Assembly: GCA_965116115.1 (NCBI GenBank)
Contig: OZ220486.1
Location: forward strand, 1,054,001 to 1,118,000
DNA: 64,000 nucleotides
Direction: 5' to 3'
Source: JAPOXR01 sp965116115
GTDB lineage: Bacteria; Pseudomonadota; Alphaproteobacteria; Rhodobacterales; Rhodobacteraceae
Made by a program: the position numbers and the translations under genes. Below the pieces are notes generated by a model. The model searched no databases and was not told the origin of the DNA. It worked only from the letters and a program-made list of their open reading frames with translations. This document shows positions 34,309-41,531 of this stretch, one piece after another (the first letter of the stretch is position 1; every line of letters starts with the position of its first letter).

Positions 34309-36303
34309 GTGCCCGACGCGACAGATAAGCTCCACCTGTATTTTCACGGGCGGATCATCGACTCCCTCGGCATCCAGATGTACCAGAGTCCCGTCGCGGC
34401 GGTCGCGGAATTGATTGCCAACGCATGGGATGCGGATGCGACGGAAGTAGATGTCGAACTTCCTGATTCGCTTAGCGGCGACTCCAGAATAACAGTGCAT
34501 GATAACGGCCTTGGCATGACCTTTGAGCAATGTCAGGACTGGTATCTGAATGTCGGGCGGAACCGGCGTGTCAATACTGATCGCTCACCTGGCCGCCGCC
34601 CGGTGCTCGGTCGGAAAGGCATCGGAAAATTCGCCGGTTTCGGCATTGCGGAAATTCTGGAAGTCGATACCACGAGCGGTGAGACTGGAGAACGCACGGT
34701 TTTCCGTCTTGATCTGAATAGTTTGCGCCGCGACGATTATGTCGACACTGCGCCGAAAGAAATTCCGTTGCTTTGCCGCGAGATGCCAAACGGCGAAAGC
34801 CGGGCAAAACAAGGCACGACAGTGACTTTGAGCCAGTTGAAGCTGAGCAGAAAGCCGAACGAGAACAGGTTCCGGGAATCTATGGCACGGCGGTTTCTTA
34901 TCAAGCAGAGCGCGGACAATTTCAGAGTCAGAATAAGCGGCAGCGACTTGCCGCATGACAATGCCCTGATGGGTGTCGAGTTCGATTTTCCCTCAGACTA
35001 CCGGGAACAGGAGAAACCGGAGGGGCTTGAGGTTGATAACGGCATTGGAATCGAGAAGATCGGCGAAGACGAGATTCGTTGGCGGATCAGATTTACCAAG
35101 TGCACGATTGGAACCGAAGAACTTCGGGGAGTTTCGGTTTTTTGCGGGATTAAGGTCGCGCAGACCCCGTTTTTCTTTAATCTGTCGGGTGGGCTTTCGG
35201 GTCAGCATGGTCAACAATATATTTCAGGACAGGTTCAGGCGGATTATTTGGACAAGCTTGACGCTGATATCATCACCACCGAGCGGCAGAGGATCAATTG
35301 GGAGCACCCCGAATCTAAACCACTGGAAGAGTGGGGACGGAACAGGATAAAATCGTTGCTGTCGATCTGGAAAGACCGGCGGGCCGAAGAAAACCTGAAG
35401 CGGATTGACGACAGGGCGGGGCTTTTCTCAAAACGTTTGGCACGTCTGAGTTCGACCGAGCGGCGAACCGTCAATAGTGCGATTAAGAAGATCGCGGGGA
35501 TAGAATCGATTTCGGAAGATCAGTTCGAAGAACTGTCGAACGGAATTCTGACGGCTTGGGAGGGCGGGCGTCTCCATGAGTTGATCAGCGACGTGGCCAA
35601 TGTCGAATATATGGACGAAGCCAAGCTGCTCAGCTTGCTTGCCGAAGCCCAAGTCCTGAATGCGTTGCATGTCGCCGAAGCCGTCCGCGCCAAGGTGGAA
35701 GTCATCGCCGGCCTGCGAGACCGGATAGAAGGCCGCGACCTTGAGAACGCGGTGAGGAACTACATTGCTGAAAACCCGTGGCTGCTGTCGCCGGAATGGG
35801 AAACCTTCAAGAAAGAAACTGCCGTCAAGGCGTTAGTTGCTCAAGCAGCAAAGGATGCCGACCTTGAGAACGATGAAAGCGGGAATAAGCGTGTCGACTT
35901 GGCAATGTCATCCGGTCGGCAACTGCTGATCGTTGAGTTCATGCGTCCGGGATTAACCGTTGATTGGGATCACATCAACCGCTACCAAAGATATATCGAC
36001 GTTCTGCGGGCCAGCATCAAGGCCAATACGGGGCTTGGTTTCGACATGGTTTCCGGTCTGCTGGTGGCCGATAAGCTGGATCGGCCGCCCGGCATGGACG
36101 AAACTCTGTCCCGGCTGGCTGAAGCGGATATGAAAGCCTTGGAATGGCGGGCCCTGCTCGAGCGGGCCGAAAAACAATGGAACGAATTCCTAACGGTTCT
36201 GGTCGAACGGGTGCCGGACGATGATCGTCTGTCTACACTGCGTACGCGGTGCAATTTCTCCGCAACCGATGATCAAACCTCGTCTGATGCCGACCTGACG
36301 TAA
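34309..36303 (+). CDS. GHKL (MORC/MutL-like) ATPase with C-terminal PD-(D/E)XK-like nuclease domain
   Basis: The product is 664 residues from GTG 34309, preceded by GGAGGA. N-terminal GHKL motifs: AVAELIANAWDADATEV (N box, about 31-47), VHDNGLGM (G1, about 63-70) and GRKGIGKFAG (G2, 101-110). The C-terminal region has NPWLLSPEWETFKKE, then RVDLAMSSGRQLLIVEFMRP with D530 and E543. A PD-(D/E)XK-like fold is suggested, but the usual ExK reads E-F-M-R. MORC/MutL-like ATPases fused to nuclease domains are known partners of C5 methylases in restriction systems, and this gene lies directly after one. The restriction role is inferred from that context. Confidence 0.85.
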   Translation: MPDATDKLHLYFHGRIIDSLGIQMYQSPVAAVAELIANAWDADATEVDVELPDSLSGDSRITVHDNGLGMTFEQCQDWYLNVGRNRRVNTDRSPGRRPVLGRKGIGKFAGFGIAEILEVDTTSGETGERTVFRLDLNSLRRDDYVDTAPKEIPLLCREMPNGESRAKQGTTVTLSQLKLSRKPNENRFRESMARRFLIKQSADNFRVRISGSDLPHDNALMGVEFDFPSDYREQEKPEGLEVDNGIGIEKIGEDEIRWRIRFTKCTIGTEELRGVSVFCGIKVAQTPFFFNLSGGLSGQHGQQYISGQVQADYLDKLDADIITTERQRINWEHPESKPLEEWGRNRIKSLLSIWKDRRAEENLKRIDDRAGLFSKRLARLSSTERRTVNSAIKKIAGIESISEDQFEELSNGILTAWEGGRLHELISDVANVEYMDEAKLLSLLAEAQVLNALHVAEAVRAKVEVIAGLRDRIEGRDLENAVRNYIAENPWLLSPEWETFKKETAVKALVAQAAKDADLENDESGNKRVDLAMSSGRQLLIVEFMRPGLTVDWDHINRYQRYIDVLRASIKANTGLGFDMVSGLLVADKLDRPPGMDETLSRLAEADMKALEWRALLERAEKQWNEFLTVLVERVPDDDRLSTLRTRCNFSATDDQTSSDADLT

Positions 36304-36340
36304 ATTTCAATATCCAGCAAACCCAATGCGGGAGGTAAGA

Positions 36341-36562
36341 ATGAACAGGCGCTTAACGGCAATCGTCGAACGTGAAGATGACGGCTACGTGGCTCTCTGC
36401 CCGGATGTGGATGTCGCGAGCCAGGGCGAAAGCGTGGCAAAGGCGCGTGACAACCTCGCTGAAGCCCTCGGGCTGTTCTTCGAGACCGCGCCTGCCGAGG
36501 AAATTGACCGTCGCCTGCGCGGCGAAGTCTATGTGACCCAGATAGAGGTCGCGGTTGGCTAG
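36341..36562 (+). CDS. hicB: HicB-family antitoxin
   Basis: The product is 73 residues: MNRRLTAIVEREDDGYVALC, then PDVDVASQGESVAKARDNLAEAL and ending TQIEVAVG. GGAGG lies just before ATG 36341. The protein looks complete. Its stop codon TAG is the exact spot where an IS630 element entered (TA at 36560-36561). The remainder of the operon, hicA, resumes on the far side at 37933. Confidence 0.9.
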   Translation: MNRRLTAIVEREDDGYVALCPDVDVASQGESVAKARDNLAEALGLFFETAPAEEIDRRLRGEVYVTQIEVAVG

Positions 36563-37928
36563 TAGTATGTCATTGTTATATTGACAGCTACAGGGAATGC
36601 AGTTTGATGCGCGCATCTTCGGCGGTGAACCGCTGTTTGACCGGGGCCGGGTCGGCGTTGCGCGCTTTTTCCCATGCCGAAACCTCGCGGCGGAGCGTCT
36701 CCCGGTCGGGGATGCGCCGGGACAGGCGCTGACGGCTCAGCACGCTGATTCCGCTCTCGGCGATGTTCAGCCGGGTGCCGTGTTTCGGCGTGTGATGAAC
36801 TTCGAAGCGCTCGTAGAGCCTGCCCGCCTGCTCCGGCGGAAAAGCATGGTAAAGACTCGACAGCTTATGCGTGTTAAGGTTGGCTGTCACCAGCACGATT
36901 TTTTTGCCGGGGAAGTGAATATCGGCGATATCCCTGAGGAGCTCGGCGAAATCTTTCTTCGTCCGGCGGTCGGTGATTTTGACATGCCCTGGCCCGCAAG
37001 CGGCGCATGAACCATGAACAGATTCGCCGTCCCGTTGCGCTCGTATTCGCAGTCGAAGCGCGCCGGCCGGCCGGGAGCGGTCGGCAAAGCCGTGCGGACC
37101 TCCTTCGTCCGCTTTCTCAGAGCCTCGGCTGTGCAGACCAGGACCTCGTCCCCGCTGAACTTCCGCTGATAAACCCTGAGCACATCCTCCATCGAGCATG
37201 CGAAGTCGCAGCTTTTCGCCGCCGGAATGCGCCAGCACCGCGTAAGGTGCGGTTTCAAATCGTTTTTTTTAATGTCCTCCTGACCGTCTCCCGAGAAATA
37301 CTGTCAACGACATTCAACGCGACCAGCCGCTCGCCGAGCAGCGCTGGCGGCTGTGAGGAACGCCCTTCGGGAGGTTCCGAACAGGCGATCATCGTCAGCT
37401 TCGCCTCGCCCTCGCCGTCAAGCTTCGGAGGAACGCGGTTCGAATGCGGCCTGCGCTCCAGAGCCGCTGTACCCTCCTCGACGAAACGCCGGCGGAGCCG
37501 CTCGACAGTCGCCGTGCCGACCCCGACGGAATCGGCGGCGTCGGCATCGGCGCGCGCGCCGCTCTTCCGGTTCTCATCCGTGAGAAGAAGAATATGCGCC
37601 CGCCGCCGCCGCTCGGCCGAACCGCGGCCGGATGAGACGATCTCCGCTGGTTCGGCCCGTTCATGATCTTCGAGCCGCACATGCTGTATCTTGCGTCCGA
37701 TTTGTTCCTGTCAGTCCGTCATAGCTTCCCGCCTCTTGTAATCGCCGCCGGCGCGAAACAGGCCTCAGCCGCTGGATTCCTGCTCAGAATCCGGCTCAAA
37801 TACCCGGCCGACAGCATTTGTCTTCGTTCAGACTGAGGCTGCTGCTGCAACTTCAACGGAGCGTCAACACCGGAAATCAGGACGTCCGCCAAACCACGAT
37901 TACCATCATTATCACTGTGTCAGACTAC
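36562..37928 (-). mobile_element. IS630-family element, copy 1, inserted in the hicBA junction
   Basis: Both ends lie in CTAG with the TA dinucleotide duplicated (36560-36561 and 37929-37930), as expected for IS630/Tc1. The ends read GTAGTATGTCATTG and, reversed, GTAGTCTGACACAG. It is almost the same as copy 2 at 45667-47031. Excising the element and one TA restores overlapping hicB-hicA reading frames. Confidence 0.92.
36588..37722 (-). pseudogene. IS630 transposase, copy 1, multiply frame-broken
   Basis: From ATG 37722 the fourth codon is TGA where copy 2 has CAG. The frame then reads VRLEDHERAEPAEIVSSGRG to SISRETVRRTLKK. At an 8-A run (plus-strand T run near 37263) it must shift to continue LKPHLTRCWRIPAAKSCDFA and MEDVLRVYQRKFSGDEVLV. 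A second shift near GGGCCAGGGC is needed for HVKITDRRTKKDFAELLRDI and KIVLVTANLNTHKLSSLYHA. The A-run shift could be programmed slippage, but the nonsense codon makes this copy dead. Confidence 0.85.
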
Positions 37929-37932
37929 TAGG

Positions 37933-38151
37933 CTGCGTATCCTGTCGGGCCGCGAGGTCTGCCGCGTTCTTGTCGGCCACGGCTTCGTCGAAGTACGCAG
38001 ACGCGGCAGCCATATTGCGATGCAAAGAACTGATGACGATGGCACGGTGGCAGTTCCGGCGCCTGATCATCGGGAACTGCGCACCGGTACGCTGCTGTCG
38101 ATCATACGGCAATCAGGCGTGCCGCGTTCAGCATTCGAGGGAAAGTCGTGA
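37933..38151 (+). pseudogene. hicA: HicA-family toxin gene missing its start
   Basis: The open frame reads LRILSGREVCRVLVGHGFVE, then VRRRGSHIAMQRTDDDGTVA and RTGTLLSIIRQSGVPRSAF, with the double-stranded-RNA-binding-like fold and the G-S-H-I catalytic His of HicA. It has 72 codons and then TGA, but no start codon: the IS630 element lies directly upstream. Joining 36560 to 37931 gives TTG GCT AGG CTG CGT, so the original gene probably started at a TTG overlapping the end of hicB by eight bases. Confidence 0.88.
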
Positions 38152-38278
38152 GCGGCGGGCCGGAGTCAGGGAATTGGCGGCATGGAAAGAGCAGTATTGA
38201 CGAGAGACACCGTGGACTGTTCAGTTGACCGCTATACAGAATGTCTAAGCAGGTTCTCGGAAAACTGAGTATACATGA

Positions 38279-38373
38279 GGAAGCTCCGCTCCTGAATTCC
38301 GTGCTTTCGAAAGATGTTTCAATGACCGCCGGCGGCGAATGATACCAGTTCCGGGAACGTTCGCCGGATACCT
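38279..38373. mobile_element. Relic of an IS66 terminal region
   Basis: In reverse orientation the stretch matches the left end region of the IS66 elements (compare 58195-58290): AGGTATCCGGCGAACG, the CCGCCGGCGGTCATTGAAAC block and CGGAATTCAGGAGCGGAGC. The 120 bases before it hold no gene. Confidence 0.6.
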
Positions 38374-38443
38374 CATATGAATCAAACCAAGGATAATTTC
38401 ATCAGGAGTTATCCACAGGCGCACATGCGGCGCGAGGCTGAAG
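38374..38443 (+). repeat. IS110 left-end remnant with a perfect DnaA-box word
   Basis: CATATGAATCAAACCAAGG follows CT and continues 40 or more bases along the IS110 left end, then GCGGCGCGAGGCTG. It contains TTATCCACA at 38409-38417, which equals the DnaA-box consensus; other copies carry variants (TTGTCCACA, TCATCCACA). The 185 bases that follow, up to apt, show no gene. Confidence 0.6.
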
Positions 38444-38628
38444 CGAACATTCATTGAACGCCGGATACGTGCCAATCCCAGCCTCCGCCGCTGAATCGCG
38501 GTTGACCGATGACACGCCGACGGAATCTCCGCTTCAGTCGACTTCGGCCGGTGTGTGGTTCATTTGCGGAAACGGCATGAGTCCGCCATGGCGGAAAAGC
38601 GGAACCGCTTCCGTTCGCGCGCGGATGG

Positions 38629-39186
38629 TCAGCCGCCTTCAAACTCGCACAGACAATGGACCCGCATTCCCATGTCTTCCAGACGTTTCCGGCCGCCGAG
38701 GCCGGGGAGGTTTATGACGAACGCGCAGCCTTCGATTTCCGCGCCAAGCCTTTCCAGCAGTTGTATCCCCGCGACAGCGGTGCCGCCGGTCGCCAGCAGA
38801 TCGTCGACCAGCAGCACTCTTTCTCCGGCGGCAACCGCGTCTTCATGTATTTCCATGGCGCCGCTGCCGTACTCGAGTTCGTAAGCTTGCGACAAAGACG
38901 GGCCCGGCAGCTTGCCGCGTTTGCGGATCAGCACGAAACCGGCCGAAATCTGGTGCGCCACGGCTCCGCCGATCACAAACCCGCGCGCTTCGAGACCGGC
39001 CACTTTTTCGATCCGGTCGCCGGTCCAAGGGTGCAGCAGCTGATCGACCGCCATCCGCAGACCCCGCGGGTCCTGGAAGAGGGTGGTGACGTCCCGGAAC
39101 ATGATCCCGGGTTTCGGGAAATCCGGAATCGCCCGGATACGGTCCTTGATCTGCGTTGAATTTTCGTTTCCTTCACTCATTGACAT
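38629..39186 (-). CDS. apt: Adenine phosphoribosyltransferase
   Basis: The product is 185 residues from ATG 39186 (MSMSEGNENSTQIKDRIRAI) or 183 from ATG 39180. It shows IPDFPKPGIMFRDVTTLFQD, the flexible loop KLPGPSLSQAYELEYGSGAM and the PRPP-binding motif RVLLVDDLLATGGTA. It salvages adenine to AMP. The gene lies 37 bases downstream of mtnP on the same strand, which releases adenine from methylthioadenosine, so the two act in series. Confidence 0.95.
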   Translation of the reverse strand: MSMSEGNENSTQIKDRIRAIPDFPKPGIMFRDVTTLFQDPRGLRMAVDQLLHPWTGDRIEKVAGLEARGFVIGGAVAHQISAGFVLIRKRGKLPGPSLSQAYELEYGSGAMEIHEDAVAAGERVLLVDDLLATGGTAVAGIQLLERLGAEIEGCAFVINLPGLGGRKRLEDMGMRVHCLCEFEGG

Positions 39187-39223
39187 CTCGGGTTCTGTCT
39201 GCTGCCGCATTTGCCGGCGGCGG

Positions 39224-40108
39224 TCACTTTCTGAGCACCCTGCCCGCGACGACACTGAGTTTCTCAACCAATTCGGGGTCGAGTTTGTCCGGGGCCGTGA
39301 TGACCGCGTTGTCCAGCGCTTTGTCGCATCCGTGCGGGCAGGGGCCTTTCCTACGGACATCCGTCTCTGCGAGCGCATTGACCAGTCCTTTCGCGGCATC
39401 GGCGTTTTGGAACAGGGTTGCGATCACCTGGCTGATGTCGATTTCCCCGTGGCCGGGATGCCAGCTGTCAAAATCCGTCACCATGGCGACGGTCGCGTAA
39501 CAGATTTCGGCCTCGCGGGCGAGTTTGGCTTCCGGCATGTTGGTCATGCCGATGACATCGCAGTTCCAGCTTCGGCGGTACATGTTTGATTCGGCAAGCG
39601 TTGAAAACTGCGGGCCTTCCATGGCTAGGTAAGTGCCGCCGTCATGCGTCACGGCGCCCTGCCGGCGCGACGCCCGGACGCAGGCATCGCGCAGTCTTGC
39701 GCAAGTCGGTCGGGCAACCGAGACATGTCCGACACAGCCCGAGTCGAAGAACGATTTCGCCCTGGCGAAAGTGCGGTCAATGAACTGGTCGACGATAACG
39801 AAATCTCCGGGCTCGCAGTCTTCCCGCAGCGACCCGCATGCGGACAGTGAGATGAGATCAGTGACGCCGAGCGATTTGAGCGCGGCGATGTTGGCTCTGT
39901 AAGGAACCTTGGACGGCGGATGCACGTGGCCGCGCCCGTGCCGCGGCAGAAAAGCTGCGTCGACATCTCCCAGCCGGCCCGTCAGTATCTGGTCCGAAGG
40001 CCGGCCCCAAGGAGTGTCCGCGGAAACCCAGCGCGGATTTTTCAAACCCTCGATCTCATAGATGCCGGATCCCCCGATGAATCCGATTCTGGCGCCAGCC
40101 TCATTCAT
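39224..40108 (-). CDS. mtnP: S-methyl-5'-thioadenosine phosphorylase
   Basis: The product is 294 residues of the purine nucleoside phosphorylase family: IGFIGGSGIYEIEGL, LPRHGRGHVHPPSKVPYRAN, TYLAMEGPQFSTLAESNMYR and VIGMTNMPEAKLAREAEICY are MTAP signatures. It phosphorolyses methylthioadenosine to adenine and methylthioribose-1-phosphate. The operon with apt recycles the adenine. The 240 bases upstream to the next gene hold no recognised feature. Confidence 0.95.
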   Translation of the reverse strand: MNEAGARIGFIGGSGIYEIEGLKNPRWVSADTPWGRPSDQILTGRLGDVDAAFLPRHGRGHVHPPSKVPYRANIAALKSLGVTDLISLSACGSLREDCEPGDFVIVDQFIDRTFARAKSFFDSGCVGHVSVARPTCARLRDACVRASRRQGAVTHDGGTYLAMEGPQFSTLAESNMYRRSWNCDVIGMTNMPEAKLAREAEICYATVAMVTDFDSWHPGHGEIDISQVIATLFQNADAAKGLVNALAETDVRRKGPCPHGCDKALDNAVITAPDKLDPELVEKLSVVAGRVLRK

Positions 40109-40350
40109 CTTCCGGCTTTCCCCATTCCTCCCCGCCGATAAGCAGGCAAGCGGTTATAGTCAGGCGCAGTCTGCCGCGCAACTGAACGCGCCGCGCATGC
40201 TGAAACCGGTGGATCAGCAAACCGGCCGCCGACATTTGTTTTCCGCGGGAGCAGCGGGCCGGTCTTGCCGGGCGGCCGGCTAAACCCTTATCCCCGCCTT
40301 GAATGACATACCTTCTCCCGCGTGTCCGCACGGCTGAGAGGAATATGTCT

Positions 40351-40953
40351 CTATCGACTCGGTCTGACCATGCTGAATGAATCGGTGATGGCGCAGTAAT
40401 CGAAGTAGCCGAGTCTTCCGAGCGGAGAAAACCGCAGCACATCGAAGAGCCCGTCATTTATGCAGTCATCGCGCAAATGGACGCCGGTGACTTCTCCGAA
40501 AACAACAAAGTTGTTGTTGCCCTCGAGTTCGACAATTCTGGTCATCCGGCATTCGAGGTTCGCAGGCGCTCTCGCGACTCTCAGGCATGGCACGGTTTCG
40601 CACTCGCAGCTCTCAATTCCCGCCAGTTCGAATTCGCTGATCCGGCTGTCGTACGGACCTGATGTGAGATTCATCTGATCCCGCATGGAATCTTCCACGA
40701 CATTGACGCAGAACACGCAGGTCTCGCGGATGTTCGCGGTGCTGTCCTTGCCGAATATCCTGTCCGGCTTGTCGCCGGTCGATGCGAACATAACCTGCGG
40801 AGGATGGTAGGCGACGGCGTTGAAAAACGAATACGGCGCGATATTGTCGCCGCCGCCGCCGCGGGAGGATATCCAGCCGATAGGCCTCGGCGTGACAATG
40901 GCGTTGAACGGGTCGTGTGAGAGGCCGTGGCCGTCTGAAGGGCGGTAAAACAT
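40351..40953 (-). CDS. Flavin reductase-like (DIM6/NTAB) FMN-binding protein
   Basis: The product is 200 residues from ATG 40953 (MFYRPSDGHGLSHDPFNAIV). TPRPIGWISSRG and NIAPYSFFNAVAYHPPQVMF are the FMN-binding signatures of the flavin-reductase-like split-barrel family; FCVNVVEDSMRDQMNLTSG follows. Earlier in-frame starts exist up to 41019 but add no conserved sequence. Substrate is unknown. It is divergent from the GNAT gene at 41031. Confidence 0.88.
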   Translation of the reverse strand: MFYRPSDGHGLSHDPFNAIVTPRPIGWISSRGGGGDNIAPYSFFNAVAYHPPQVMFASTGDKPDRIFGKDSTANIRETCVFCVNVVEDSMRDQMNLTSGPYDSRISEFELAGIESCECETVPCLRVARAPANLECRMTRIVELEGNNNFVVFGEVTGVHLRDDCINDGLFDVLRFSPLGRLGYFDYCAITDSFSMVRPSR

Positions 40954-41030
40954 GCGGTGACATCGGGGGTTTGCCGAAAAGCGGGCCATGAGATACGGGC
41001 TTTCGCCCTGGAATTGCAATACGGTGCCAG

Positions 41031-41531
41031 ATGTTCAGGCTTCAACCTGAAACTTCCGAAGACGCATGGGAGGTGGAAGCGCTGCTCGACAGTGCCTTCG
41101 GTCCCGGGCGCTTCGCTCTGTCCTCCTACAGGCTGCGCGAAGGAGTCGGTCCCGTGCGGCGCTTGTCAGCCGCGGCCCGGGACGAATTCGGAACCCTCTG
41201 CGGCTCAATACGTTTCTGGCCTGTCAAGGTCGGAGCGGCGGACGCGCTCCTGCTCGGCCCGGTCGCTGTGCATCCGATCCGGCAGGGCGAGGGGCTGGGC
41301 GGCATGCTGATCCGGGAGGGAATCAGACGTGCCGGGGAAACCAGCTGGCGGGACATTCTGCTGGTCGGCGACGAGCCCTATTACGGGCGGTTCGGATTTT
41401 CCCGGTCGGCGGCGGTGGAATTTCCGCCGCCGACTGATCCGGAGCGGGTGTTGCAGTTGAGATTGGACGGGTCTGAACGTCCTGAAATCGCGGGGCGGGT
41501 GTCGAAATGGACCGCTCCGGTCAGAGACTGA
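41031..41531 (+). CDS. GNAT-family N-acetyltransferase
   Basis: The product is 166 residues: MFRLQPETSEDAWEVEALLD, LLLGPVAVHPIRQGEGLGGM (the acetyl-CoA loop Q-G-x-G-x-G) and ILLVGDEPYYGRFGFSRSAA, as in the YhbS-like subgroup. The last 11 bases overlap the 3' end of the convergent ptsP. The substrate is unknown. Confidence 0.88.
   Translation: MFRLQPETSEDAWEVEALLDSAFGPGRFALSSYRLREGVGPVRRLSAAARDEFGTLCGSIRFWPVKVGAADALLLGPVAVHPIRQGEGLGGMLIREGIRRAGETSWRDILLVGDEPYYGRFGFSRSAAVEFPPPTDPERVLQLRLDGSERPEIAGRVSKWTAPVRD

Noticed and set aside
38400..38420. Perfect DnaA-box word as part of a replication origin
   Set aside because: There is only one perfect word, it belongs to a repeated IS110 end, and no AT-rich unwinding region, box cluster or dnaA/hemE/parA context is present.
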